DNA of 64,000 bases from Polaribacter sp. MED152 (lineage in GTDB: Bacteria > Bacteroidota > Bacteroidia > Flavobacteriales > Flavobacteriaceae). A program made the position numbers and the translations under genes. The stretch covers positions 1,116,001 through 1,180,000 of the forward strand of contig NC_020830.1 in the NCBI RefSeq assembly GCF_000152945.2, given 5' to 3'. Shown here piece after piece: positions 46,473-55,052 of this stretch (positions are counted from its first letter, which is position 1; every line of letters starts with the position of its first letter). A model generated the notes under the pieces. The model worked only from the letters and a program-made list of their open reading frames with translations. It was not told the DNA's origin and ran no database searches.

Positions 46473-47702
46473 TTAAGATTTATATTCTACTTTCTCGTTT
46501 TTGAATAAAAAACCAAATATTAGCATCACTACAACAGCAAAAATTGCTGGGAACATCCAAATATTCTGCCATCCATGAACGCCATCAGCAATAATGTTTT
46601 GATCTACAATTTTACCTGCAACCCAAAAACCGACTAACATTCCTACTCCATAAGTTGCTAAGGTTATTAAACCTTGAGCTGCACTTTTAATTTTATCACC
46701 AGCTTTAGAATCTGTATAAATTTGACCAGAAACAAAGAAGAAATCATAACATATACCATGTAATGCAATTCCAATAATCAGCATAAAAAATAAATCGCCA
46801 CTATTACCATAAGCAAACAGTAAGTAACGAATTACCCAAGCCAACATTCCAAACAGAACCGTTTTTTTAAAGCCGTATTTTTTGAAAAAGAAAGGCAATA
46901 ATAACATAAATGCAACTTCTGATATTTGACCCAAAGAAGCCCAAGCTGTAGAATTATCAACCTTATATTCTGTTAAGAACAAACTAATATTTTGATAATA
47001 AAAAGCTAGTGGAATACATATTAAAAACGATGAGATAAAAAACACAAAGAAGTTTTTGTCTTTAAATAATTTTAAAGCTTCTAAACCTAGAATATCTGAT
47101 AAAGATGCTTTTTCATCTTTATTAGCAGAAGGTGGCGTTTTTGGTAAAGAGAAACTAAATACACCTAAAATTGCTGATGCAATAGCAACCATCAAAAAAG
47201 TATTCGACAACATTCCTGCTGCAATATTTGCTTCAGAATCCCATTTAAAGACAAAGCTAATAGCCAAACCTGCAATAATCCAACCAATTGTACCCCAAAC
47301 TCTAACCATTGGAAACTGTTTTGCTGGATCTTTCATTTGATTAAATGAAACCGAATTTACTAAAGCTAATGTTGGCATGTAAGCTATCATATACCCTAAA
47401 ACATAAGGGTAAAAGACTGCAAATTCTGTAGCTTGCGCCATTAAATACATTAATGCTGCGCCTATTAAATGAAGAATTGCTAAAATCTTTTCTGCATTGA
47501 TATACCTATCTGCAATTAAACCAATTATAAAAGGTGCTATAATTGCTCCCCAAGATTGGGTAGAATAAGCCATACCTGTTTCTGCACCAGTAGCACCTAA
47601 ATTATTTCCTAAGAATGTACCCATAGTTACAAACCATCCTCCCCAAATAAAAAACTCGAGGAACATCATAAATGATAGTTGATATTGAATTGATTTTTTC
47701 AT
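46473..47702 (-). CDS. MFS transporter of the nucleoside:H+ symporter-like group
   Basis: A 409-aa, 12-helix carrier resembling the NHS (NupG/XapB-like) branch: QLSFMMFLEFFIWGGWFVTMGTFL at the N-terminus, YSTQSWGAIIAPFIIGLIADRY near 46-67 and MVRVWGTIGWIIAGLAISF near 132-150 are typical. In Bacteroidota such genes often lie beside Gfo/Idh/MocA and TIM-barrel isomerase genes and probably carry modified sugars rather than nucleosides. It is 17 bases downstream of the exported isomerase-like gene and upstream of the oxidoreductase. Confidence 0.85.
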   Translation of the reverse strand: MKKSIQYQLSFMMFLEFFIWGGWFVTMGTFLGNNLGATGAETGMAYSTQSWGAIIAPFIIGLIADRYINAEKILAILHLIGAALMYLMAQATEFAVFYPYVLGYMIAYMPTLALVNSVSFNQMKDPAKQFPMVRVWGTIGWIIAGLAISFVFKWDSEANIAAGMLSNTFLMVAIASAILGVFSFSLPKTPPSANKDEKASLSDILGLEALKLFKDKNFFVFFISSFLICIPLAFYYQNISLFLTEYKVDNSTAWASLGQISEVAFMLLLPFFFKKYGFKKTVLFGMLAWVIRYLLFAYGNSGDLFFMLIIGIALHGICYDFFFVSGQIYTDSKAGDKIKSAAQGLITLATYGVGMLVGFWVAGKIVDQNIIADGVHGWQNIWMFPAIFAVVVMLIFGFLFKNEKVEYKS

Positions 47703-47719
47703 TATTATCTTTTTCTTTT

Positions 47720-48715
47720 TTAATTCTTAAGTTGCGTTGATGCTTTTAACAATAAATCCTTAATAGCAATTATTCCCTCTTTTTCAGACAATCTATCACC
47801 TTCATATTCCACACCTATAAAACCAGAATAACCAGCATTCTTAACATTATTTAAGATCCTTACAAAATCTAGAGTCGTTTCATTTCCATTTTCATCAAAA
47901 TCATAAGCTTTAGCACTAACAGCTTTGGCCTCTGGCATCATTAGCTCAATTCCTTTGTATTTATCTTTATACTCCTCTTCGCATTCACCCCATTTTGCAC
48001 CATCCTTTCTTTTTACACACCAATTACCAAAATCAGGCAATGTTCCGCAATTTTCCATGTTTACCTCATTAATAGCTTCCATTAATAAATCTGCATCCGA
48101 AGATAACCAGCCATGATTTTCACAAAGTACATTTATGTTTTTTGTTGCAGCATAAGCTGACAATTTTTTCAAACCATCTACAACAGCGTTTTTCCAAATT
48201 GCAGGGTCATTGGTACCAAATGTATTTACACGTATTGAATGGCAACCAAGTTTTGCAGCAGCATCAATCCATTTTTTATGACTCTCTACAGCCATGTTTC
48301 TTACATCTTCACTTGGATCTGCTAAATCACCTTCACCATCTACCATAATTAGCACATTCTCTACTGCATATTTTTTGCTTAACGTATTTAACGAATCTAT
48401 AACAGCATCAAAACCCATTTCTTGAATTTGATTCATGTATAAATGGTTCACATACTCTAAACCTTCAAAACCCATGTTTTTAGACATTTCTGCAAACTTA
48501 AAAGGACTCACACCTTCATCATTAAAAGTTCTATGCAAAGACCATTGAGCTAAAGACAATTTAAAAAATGGCTCTGAGCTTTCATTAGTTGAAGTAATTC
48601 CACTTTCGACATCTTTTAAACCTTTCTTTGCTTCATTTTTACAACTGAAAAAGAATAAAGAAAATACAATGAGTAAAATTGGAAATTTTAATTTTTTAGT
48701 GAAAATAATGTTCAT
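47720..48715 (-). CDS. Exported xylose-isomerase-like TIM-barrel lipoprotein
   Basis: A 331-aa protein with a lipoprotein signal (LLIVFSLFFFSCKNEA, lipid Cys near residue 25) followed by a linker and an AP-endonuclease-2-like barrel. Sugar-isomerase features are LSLAQWSLHRTF near 54-65, INVLCENHGWLS with probable metal Glu near 195-206, GTLPDFGNWC near 226-235 and FIGVEYEGDRL near 300-310. Export of such a fold is unusual since most relatives are cytoplasmic. It suggests that a sugar-modifying step takes place in the periplasm. First gene of the (-) run that ends with DUF1080 copy 1. Confidence 0.87.
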   Translation of the reverse strand: MNIIFTKKLKFPILLIVFSLFFFSCKNEAKKGLKDVESGITSTNESSEPFFKLSLAQWSLHRTFNDEGVSPFKFAEMSKNMGFEGLEYVNHLYMNQIQEMGFDAVIDSLNTLSKKYAVENVLIMVDGEGDLADPSEDVRNMAVESHKKWIDAAAKLGCHSIRVNTFGTNDPAIWKNAVVDGLKKLSAYAATKNINVLCENHGWLSSDADLLMEAINEVNMENCGTLPDFGNWCVKRKDGAKWGECEEEYKDKYKGIELMMPEAKAVSAKAYDFDENGNETTLDFVRILNNVKNAGYSGFIGVEYEGDRLSEKEGIIAIKDLLLKASTQLKN

Positions 48716-48799
48716 TTTCTAGGATATTTTTGGTTGATTGAGAACTAAAATTATAAAACTGAGTTTATTTTAGTGTCTATAATTATTCAGTGAAAAATT

Positions 48800-49819
48800 T
48801 TAAACACTTTCTAAAACCCTTTTTCTAAAGATTATTGGCGTGCATTTTTCCTGTTTTTTAAACATAGTTGCAAAGTACTGACTTGTAGAAAATCCGCATA
48901 AATATGCAACGTCACTTATATTGATATCAGGCTGCTCAATTAAGATATTTTTAGACATTTCTATACGCTTTAGCATTAAAAATTTCATAGGAGTTAAATT
49001 GGTTAATTGCTTGCAATGATGTGTAAATCTTGTTAAACCAACTCCAGATGATCTTGCCATTTTTTCAACAGTCCAATTCTCTGTTAGGTTTAACTCTAAC
49101 TCCTTTAAAAACAACTTTACACTTCTTGAACTATTGGTTAAATTTTCGTTTAAAGATACTTCATCAACAATTAAAAGATCTAATAAAAGCAAGAGTAAAT
49201 TATTAACCAAAATTCTAATTTTAGAAGCCTTATCTCCTTCATTATCAGAATCTACAGCTTTCCCTATTTTCTGAAAACACTCACGAATTCTCTTATCTGC
49301 TTTCCAACAAATCTTTTCATTGTGCCTTAAAATAGTAGTTAATTTCTCTAAATCTTTATCAGCTAAACATATCCAGTCTGGCCATTTCCAATTTTGATGT
49401 GGCCTTCTAACATTCAAATCTAAAATTAGCCAATAGAATTTACCCATACCAATAGCTGGGCTGCCTACTTTGTGCATTTCCCAAGGCCTAGTAATGGTTA
49501 AACTGTTTGGTACCAACTCCATTTCCTCTCCTTGTTGAGCATAAGGCATTGTACCAGATTCAAGGAAATGAATTTCTATGCCTTCGTTTCTATGCCAATC
49601 TAAACCCCAATCTTGTGGCTTATTAGCATCCCAATAACCAATACTATTTATACCTAATGTATCGTCTGTTAATCGATCTCCAGGATAGGTATATCTAGCT
49701 AATGCTTTAAACTTTAATTTATTTCTATTTACGGCATCTATTAAAGGTAAACAAGTGTCTGCATGATACTCAATTTCACCTACTTTAAATGGTGTTATAT
49801 TTTGTACATTTAATTTCAT
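48800..49819 (-). CDS. AraC-family transcriptional regulator
   Basis: A 339-aa regulator from the ATG at 49819 (MKLNVQNITPF); an ATG at 49849 would add ten residues. The N-terminal half looks like a cupin sensor domain (about 50-140, with IEIHFLESGTMPYAQQGEEM). The C-terminal ~100 residues carry two helix-turn-helix units: WTVEKMARSSGVGLTRFTHH and INISDVAYLCGFSTSQYFATMF, the classical AraC signature, ending near the C-terminus. It is transcribed divergently from the GMC oxidoreductase operon across a ~118-base gap and lies upstream of the isomerase/DUF1080 operon, so it may control either or both. Confidence 0.92.
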   Translation of the reverse strand: MKLNVQNITPFKVGEIEYHADTCLPLIDAVNRNKLKFKALARYTYPGDRLTDDTLGINSIGYWDANKPQDWGLDWHRNEGIEIHFLESGTMPYAQQGEEMELVPNSLTITRPWEMHKVGSPAIGMGKFYWLILDLNVRRPHQNWKWPDWICLADKDLEKLTTILRHNEKICWKADKRIRECFQKIGKAVDSDNEGDKASKIRILVNNLLLLLLDLLIVDEVSLNENLTNSSRSVKLFLKELELNLTENWTVEKMARSSGVGLTRFTHHCKQLTNLTPMKFLMLKRIEMSKNILIEQPDINISDVAYLCGFSTSQYFATMFKKQEKCTPIIFRKRVLESV

Positions 49820-49937
49820 TGAAAAATATTGAACATTATAAAAGTGCAAAATAAGTAATATTGAATTATGAATTATTAAAATTTCTTAATTTTAATTTTT
49901 GAAATTCATAATTAATCAACGTAAAAAGCTATATATC

Positions 49938-51653
49938 ATGAATGATAACAATAAGAATTTGGAAGATCAGCAATATGATGCCATTGTAGTTGGTACTGGA
50001 ATTTCTGGTGGCTGGGCTGCTAAAGAACTTTGTGAAAATGGTTTAAAGACATTAGTTTTAGAAAGAGGAAGAATGGTAGAACATGGAGATTATCCTACTG
50101 CTTATTTAGATCCATGGGATATGCCAAATGGAGGTAAAGCTACTCAAGAAATTATAAATCGTAAACCAAAACAACATAGAACAGGCTACACCACTCAAGC
50201 TGCTAGAGAACACTTTTTTGTTGATGATGTAAAACATCCATATAATGAAGATAAAAGATTTGATTGGATAAGAGGATATCATGTTGGAGGAAGATCTTTA
50301 ATGTGGGGTAGACAAAGTTATAGGTTAAGCGATATTGATTTTGAAGCAAATAAAAAAGACGGAGTTGCTGTAGATTGGCCAGTTCGTTATAAAGATATAG
50401 AGCCTTGGTACGATAAGGTTGAAGAGTTTATAGGTGTTAGTGGACAAAACTTAGGCCTTAAACAATTGCCAGACCAAAAGCTTTTAAAGCCAATGAATTT
50501 GAATTGTGTAGAACAACACCTACAAGCAAAAATTGAAGAAAATTTTGATGATGATAGGGTTTTAACCATTGGTAGAACTGCACATATCACAGAAGGAACT
50601 AAAGAAGGAATGGGTAGAAGTACCTGCCAATTCAGAAATCGATGCATGAGAGGATGTCCTTTTGGTGCTTATTTTAGTAGTAACTCATCTACTTTACCAA
50701 CTGCAGCTGCAACTGGTAATATGACACTTAGACCAAACTCAATTGTACACGAAGTTATTTATGATGATGTTACAAAGAAAGCCACTGGAGTAAGAGTTAT
50801 TGATGCAGAAACTAAAGAAACACACGTATATAATGCTAAGGTTATCTTTTTATGTGCTTCTGCTATTGCATCAGCCTCAATCTTATTGCAATCAAAATCA
50901 GAACGTTTTCCAAATGGTTTAGGGAATGATAGTGGAGAATTAGGCCATAATATTATGGATCATCATTTTCATGTTGGAGCCTCTGCAAAAGTTGATGGTT
51001 TTGAAGATAAATACGTTAAAGGTAGAAGACCTAATGGTTTATATATTCCAAGATTTAGAAATTTGGGAGGGAAAACAAATGTAGATTCCTTTATTAGAGG
51101 TTATGGTTATCAAGGTGGAGCAAGCAGATCTTCTACTTCAGAAATGGTAGCAGAATTAAAGTATGGACCTAAATTAGCAGAAGAAATTTTAAAGCCTGGA
51201 GAATGGAGAGTTAACCTTTTAGCTTTTGGAGAAACTTTACCAGATCATAAAAATAGAATGTATTTAGATGAGAGCAAAAAAGATGAATGGGGCTTACCAA
51301 CTATAACTTTTGATGCTGAATTTGGTAAGAATGAATTTGCAATGCGTAAAGACATGCAAGAGCAAGCAATAAAAATGTTAGAATCTGCAGGCTACAAAGA
51401 TGTTCAAGGTTATGATAATGGTGGAATGGCTATGGGATTAGGTATTCATGAAATGGGAACTGCAAGAATGGGGAGAGACCCAAAGACCTCAGTATTGAAT
51501 GAAAATAATCAAATTCATGCCTGTACAAATGTATATGTTACAGATGGTGCATTTATGACTTCTTCTGGTTGTCAAAACCCTTCTTTAACTTATATGGCTT
51601 TTACAGCAAGAGCAGCAAATCATGCAGCTAACGAATTAAAAAAGAACTCATAA
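49938..51653 (+). CDS. GMC-family FAD oxidoreductase (candidate glycoside 3-dehydrogenase large subunit)
   Basis: A 571-aa flavoprotein from the ATG at 49938, which puts the FAD motif DAIVVGTGISGGWAAKELCE at about residues 13-32; an ATG at 49899 adds 13 residues with no signal peptide. FAD-binding continues with TLVLERGRMVEHGDYPTAYL. The C-terminus has HEMGTARMGRDPKTSV and SGCQNPSLTYMAFTARAANHA, holding the GMC catalytic His and Asn. It resembles the catalytic subunits of gluconate-2- and glucoside-3-dehydrogenases. The next gene encodes a subunit-3-like partner with an export signal, so co-export of the pair is likely. Confidence 0.92.
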   Translation: MNDNNKNLEDQQYDAIVVGTGISGGWAAKELCENGLKTLVLERGRMVEHGDYPTAYLDPWDMPNGGKATQEIINRKPKQHRTGYTTQAAREHFFVDDVKHPYNEDKRFDWIRGYHVGGRSLMWGRQSYRLSDIDFEANKKDGVAVDWPVRYKDIEPWYDKVEEFIGVSGQNLGLKQLPDQKLLKPMNLNCVEQHLQAKIEENFDDDRVLTIGRTAHITEGTKEGMGRSTCQFRNRCMRGCPFGAYFSSNSSTLPTAAATGNMTLRPNSIVHEVIYDDVTKKATGVRVIDAETKETHVYNAKVIFLCASAIASASILLQSKSERFPNGLGNDSGELGHNIMDHHFHVGASAKVDGFEDKYVKGRRPNGLYIPRFRNLGGKTNVDSFIRGYGYQGGASRSSTSEMVAELKYGPKLAEEILKPGEWRVNLLAFGETLPDHKNRMYLDESKKDEWGLPTITFDAEFGKNEFAMRKDMQEQAIKMLESAGYKDVQGYDNGGMAMGLGIHEMGTARMGRDPKTSVLNENNQIHACTNVYVTDGAFMTSSGCQNPSLTYMAFTARAANHAANELKKNS

Positions 51654-51663
51654 AACTAGAAAT

Positions 51664-52260
51664 ATGAAACGTAGAGAAGCCATAAAGAATATAGGATTTG
51701 CAGCTGGATTTGCAGTAATTGCTCCGAGTTTTTTGAGTATGTTACAAAGCTGTACTACAGAAAAACTTTGGACACCTAAATTTCTAAAGGAAGATGAACA
51801 AAAAGCATTAATTAATATTGTAGATATTATTCTGCCTAAAACAGAAAATACACCTTCTGCAACAGAAATGAATGTACCTCAATTTATAGATAAATATATT
51901 GATGAAGTTCTAGAATTAGAAGATCAAGAAATTACAAGAGCTGGCTTTGCCAACATTATTTCAAAATCAAAAAGCAATCCAGAAGACTCTATAGATGATG
52001 TAACTACTGAACAATACACAGCATTACTAGATAAATACATTCTTCTAAAAGGAGAAGATGATGCTGAAAGATTGGCTAATCCAGAAGGTGAATTGATGAC
52101 AACATCTGAATTTTTAGGACAAATAAAGTGGATGACGATCAATGCCTTTTTGACTTCTGAATATGTAGGAGAAAACATTTTGGTTTACGAACCAATACCT
52201 ACTGCATATTATTGTGGAGATCTTCAAGAATTAACAGGAGGAAAATCGTACTCTTTATAA
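51664..52260 (+). CDS. Gluconate 2-dehydrogenase subunit 3-like protein with twin-arginine/lipoprotein signal
   Basis: A 198-aa protein starting KRREAIKNIGFAAGFAVIAP, a twin-arginine-type signal, followed by a Cys in SMLQSCTTE that could be lipidated. The mature domain (LNIVDIILPKTENTPSATEM-like pattern, about 50-185) matches the small gamma subunit of gluconate/fructose/glucoside 3-dehydrogenases, which is needed for folding and export of the GMC subunit. It starts 10 bases after the GMC gene. No cytochrome c subunit follows, so the electron acceptor must come from elsewhere. Confidence 0.87.
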   Translation: MKRREAIKNIGFAAGFAVIAPSFLSMLQSCTTEKLWTPKFLKEDEQKALINIVDIILPKTENTPSATEMNVPQFIDKYIDEVLELEDQEITRAGFANIISKSKSNPEDSIDDVTTEQYTALLDKYILLKGEDDAERLANPEGELMTTSEFLGQIKWMTINAFLTSEYVGENILVYEPIPTAYYCGDLQELTGGKSYSL

Positions 52261-52307
52261 GACACAAAACAAAAAAATCAACTAACCATTATTTTTTACA
52301 GCAAGAA

Positions 52308-53099
52308 ATGAAACAACATTATCTATTAATATTCGTTTTATTTTTTGCTGTTTTTTTTAGCTGTAAAAATCAAAAAGCAACTTCAGAAAAAGCTGAATGG
52401 AAATCTATTTTTAACGGTAAAAATCTAGATGGGTGGACACCTAAGATAGCAGGCTATGCATTAGGTAACAATTATAAAAATACCTTTAGAGTTGAAAACG
52501 GAATTTTAAAAGTTTCCTATGATAATTACGACACGTTTACCAAGCAATTTGGCCATCTATTTTATGAAAAATCGTATCAAAACTATAGACTAAAACTTCA
52601 ATATCGATTTGCGGGCAAGCAAGTTAATGGTGGCGAATCTTGGGCCACAAAAAACAGTGGAATAATGTTGTATTGCCAAGAACCAAAAACCATGCTTTTG
52701 CAGCAGGAATTCCCTATTTCTTTGGAAGCACAATTGTTAGGTGGCACTAACGTAAATATTAAAAGACCTTCAGGAAACCTTTGCACGCCAGGAACTCATG
52801 TAGAAATCAATAATGAAAAAATTATAGATCATTGTATAATTTCTGATAGTGAAACTTTTTATGATGATAAATGGATAGATGCAGAAATAATAGTAACAGA
52901 TACTATCATTGAGCATTACATCAATAATAAATTGGTAATTTCTTACAACAACCCCACTATTGGTGGCCAGTTTTTAGAAACAGCATCAAACGATATTCAA
53001 GCTAGAAGTGGTGAAAAATTAAAAGGTGGCTTCATCTCTTTACAAAGCGAAAGCCACCCAATTGAATTTAAAAATATTCAAATTATGGAATTGCAATAA
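52308..53099 (+). CDS. DUF1080 (3-keto-disaccharide hydrolase-like) lipoprotein, copy 2
   Basis: A 263-aa lipoprotein from the ATG at 52308, chosen for its clean signal (MKQHYLLIFVLFFAVFFSCKN); the open frame extends upstream into the previous gene, where no signal would result. DUF1080 landmarks are WKSIFNGKNLDGWTPKIAGY near 30-50, YRLKLQYRFAGKQ near 92-104, NSGIMLYCQEP near 115-125 and FISLQSESHPIEFKNIQIMEL at the end. It is the third gene of the GMC operon, pairing an oxidoreductase with a putative 3-keto-glycoside-cleaving enzyme. It is clearly diverged from copy 1. Confidence 0.87.
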   Translation: MKQHYLLIFVLFFAVFFSCKNQKATSEKAEWKSIFNGKNLDGWTPKIAGYALGNNYKNTFRVENGILKVSYDNYDTFTKQFGHLFYEKSYQNYRLKLQYRFAGKQVNGGESWATKNSGIMLYCQEPKTMLLQQEFPISLEAQLLGGTNVNIKRPSGNLCTPGTHVEINNEKIIDHCIISDSETFYDDKWIDAEIIVTDTIIEHYINNKLVISYNNPTIGGQFLETASNDIQARSGEKLKGGFISLQSESHPIEFKNIQIMELQ

Positions 53100-53104
53100 T
53101 TCCA
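53086..53104. terminator. Weak hairpin between convergent DUF1080 and azurin genes
   Basis: A 7-bp inverted repeat (TGGAATT / AATTCCA) with a 5-base loop covers the DUF1080 stop codon, followed by a short pyrimidine run on the + strand. It could end transcription from both sides but is short. Confidence 0.35.
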
Positions 53105-53113
53105 ATTTCTAAT

Positions 53114-53650
53114 TTACTTCACAATAAACTTACCTTTCATCATTGCAAAATGTGCAGGAAAACTGCAAATAAAATCGTACTCTCCAGCTGCTGGTGCTGT
53201 AAATTCTATAGTTGTAGATTCACCTCCACCAATCATTTTAGTATGTACAATAACATCATCAGAAGATTCAGGAATATAATCATTTTCTTTAGAGGCTGCT
53301 GCAGCTGCTGCAAAAGTAGACATTTTTACACCTTGTTTTAAAATCACCACATTATGACCCATTATTTTTTTATCTAATTTACCTGTATGGGTTAAGGTTA
53401 ATTTTACTTTTTGATTCGGTTTTACATTAATTTCTTTAGTACTAAATTTCATTTTATCACTCGTAGAAATAAATACATTTGCAACACCATTTTCATCTAC
53501 AATTACGGTTGGTTTTTTCTCTTTCTTTTGCTTCTTTACCACTGTCTTTTTTGTAACCTTTTTTTCTGCAGATTTCTCTTCTTCTTTCTTACTTTCTCCA
53601 CAACTAAAAAAGAGGGTAGCTCCTATTAATACTAGTAAAATTCGTTTCAT
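53114..53650 (-). CDS. Azurin-family blue copper lipoprotein
   Basis: A 178-aa lipoprotein (LLVLIGATLFFSCGES, lipid Cys at 17) with a Lys/Glu-rich linker (about 20-46) and a C-terminal cupredoxin domain. Type 1 copper ligands are visible: His99 in IMGHNVVI, then Cys162, His167 and Met171 in ICSFPAHFAMMKG, with the spacing of azurin. It carries electrons in the periplasm. The linker should hold the domain away from the membrane. It is convergent with the GMC/DUF1080 operon. Acting as acceptor for that dehydrogenase is possible but unproven. Confidence 0.92.
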   Translation of the reverse strand: MKRILLVLIGATLFFSCGESKKEEEKSAEKKVTKKTVVKKQKKEKKPTVIVDENGVANVFISTSDKMKFSTKEINVKPNQKVKLTLTHTGKLDKKIMGHNVVILKQGVKMSTFAAAAAASKENDYIPESSDDVIVHTKMIGGGESTTIEFTAPAAGEYDFICSFPAHFAMMKGKFIVK

Positions 53651-53770
53651 TCTATGTTAATTTGATTATTTAATAAATATATAAATTTTTGTCCTAAAAG
53701 CATATAGTTTACGCTCTAAATTTTTCTAAATAAAGAATAAAAATGGTACCTTTCTAAAAAGTTTTAAAAG

Positions 53771-54814
53771 ATGCATAAGACTAATTTAAAAGAGATTGCA
53801 AAAACGCTTGGATTTTCTGTTGCTACAGTTTCTAAAGCATTAAATGGCTACTCTGATGTTAGTGAAAAAACGAAAAAACTAGTCTTAGATTTAGCTGAAG
53901 AATTAAATTATACACCAAATTCTTTTGCTGTTAATTTAAGAACTAATGAATCTAAAACCATTGGTGTTATTATACCAACAATGGTGCATTATTTTTTTTC
54001 TAATATTATAGATAGTATTTTAAAAGAATGTGAAGAGCGAGGTTACATGGTTATTATCATGCAATCGAATGAAAATTATGAACTTGAAAAAAAACAAGTA
54101 GATCTATTATTAAGTAAGGGTGTAGATGGTATTTTAATTTCTTTATCTAATAAAACAAGAGATACTTCTCACTTAAAAAAAATCAAAAATTCAGGAATTC
54201 CACTTATTCTTTTTGATAAAATTGATAAAACTGTACAATGTTCTAAAATTATAAATGACGATAGAAAAGCGGCGTATGAAGCTGTAAGTCATTTAATTAA
54301 AAATGGAAATAAAAGGATTGCACATTTTAGAGGAGCATTGAATCCTCAAAATTCTATAGATCGATTTTTGGGTTACAAAAAAGCCTTAACAGATCATAAT
54401 ATTGAATATGATCCTTCTTTAGTATATGAATGCAAGAACAACAATAGAGATGATTTTGTTGAAGGTGCAGAAATTGCAAAGCAATTAATGGAAGATCATA
54501 AAAATAATGTAGATGCAATTTTTACTGTAAACGATCTAATTTCTATTGGAACCTTAAACTATTTTAACAAAAACAACATTAAAGTGCCTGATGAAATTGA
54601 ACTTTTTGGTTTTAGTAATTGGTTTATGACCAATGTTACAACACCATCAATCTCATCAGTAGAACAAAACGCAAACAAAATAGGTAAAAAGGCTGCAGAA
54701 ATTCTATTTAGAGAGTTAGAACAAAAAGCTAAGGAAGAAGAAATTACCTACGAAACACATATTATAGAAACTGAATTAATTTTTAGAGATTCAACCAGTA
54801 ATAAAATAAAATAA
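53771..54814 (+). CDS. LacI-family transcriptional regulator
   Basis: A 347-aa repressor-type regulator. The DNA-binding domain (about 4-60) has LKEIAKTLGFSVATVSKALNGYSDVSEKTKKL, including the hinge-helix region LNYTPNSFAVNLR. The effector domain is of the periplasmic-binding-protein fold, with KTIGVIIPTMVHYFFSNII near 62-80 and AIFTVNDLISIGTLNYF near 255-271. It should bind CG-centred palindromes such as those at 43412 and 26667. It is monocistronic, followed by a hairpin. No other LacI gene is present in the window, so it is the natural candidate regulator of the SusC/SusD and GH65/GH37 operons. Confidence 0.95.
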   Translation: MHKTNLKEIAKTLGFSVATVSKALNGYSDVSEKTKKLVLDLAEELNYTPNSFAVNLRTNESKTIGVIIPTMVHYFFSNIIDSILKECEERGYMVIIMQSNENYELEKKQVDLLLSKGVDGILISLSNKTRDTSHLKKIKNSGIPLILFDKIDKTVQCSKIINDDRKAAYEAVSHLIKNGNKRIAHFRGALNPQNSIDRFLGYKKALTDHNIEYDPSLVYECKNNNRDDFVEGAEIAKQLMEDHKNNVDAIFTVNDLISIGTLNYFNKNNIKVPDEIELFGFSNWFMTNVTTPSISSVEQNANKIGKKAAEILFRELEQKAKEEEITYETHIIETELIFRDSTSNKIK

Positions 54815-54830
54815 ATTACTTTAGAAGTTT

Positions 54831-54856
54831 AAAATCAGTTGGGAAACCGATTTTTT
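54831..54856 (+). terminator. Intrinsic terminator after the LacI gene
   Basis: A 10-bp stem with one mismatch (AAAATCAGTT / AACCGATTTT), a 4-base GGGA loop and a final run of six T's, starting 16 bases after the LacI stop. Confidence 0.65.
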
Positions 54857-54890
54857 AAACGCAGCTTGTCCCTACCAAAACCTAAGAAAT

Positions 54891-55052
54891 ATGCCAAAAA
54901 AAGGGAAAGAAAAAAACACTCTTAATAAAGCAAAACATTCTAAACTGATGCAACAAAAAATCAGTAAAGTGAAGTTAAAAAAACAACTTCATAAAGAACG
55001 TTTAAAAGCTATTATTCAAAAAGTTAATCAAGAAAAGAAGAGCGAAGAATGA
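54891..55052 (+). CDS. Small (53 aa) lysine-rich basic protein
   Basis: A short frame starting MPKKGKEKNTLNKAKHSKLM and ending NQEKKSEE. About one third of its residues are Lys, with several His and Gln, and it appears alpha-helical without hydrophobic core or signal. The stop overlaps the start of the SGNH hydrolase gene (ATGA, four bases), the usual sign of translational coupling, which argues for a real gene. It begins 34 bases after a terminator, so it should head its own transcript. The function is unknown; nucleic-acid or ribosome binding is only a guess from its charge. Confidence 0.6.
   Translation: MPKKGKEKNTLNKAKHSKLMQQKISKVKLKKQLHKERLKAIIQKVNQEKKSEE

Noticed and set aside
26793..48715. 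A single continuous (-) transcript across the whole region
   Set aside because: The strong terminator at 38615 and the 164-base operator-containing gap before susC indicate at least three separate transcripts.
52212..52307. Upstream start for DUF1080 copy 2
   Set aside because: It would overlap the subunit-3 gene in another frame and bury the lipoprotein signal in the middle of the protein.
53752..53768. CTAAAAAGTTTT just before the LacI start as an autoregulatory operator
   Set aside because: It matches only about 12 of 17 bases and lacks the central CG that defines the other sites.
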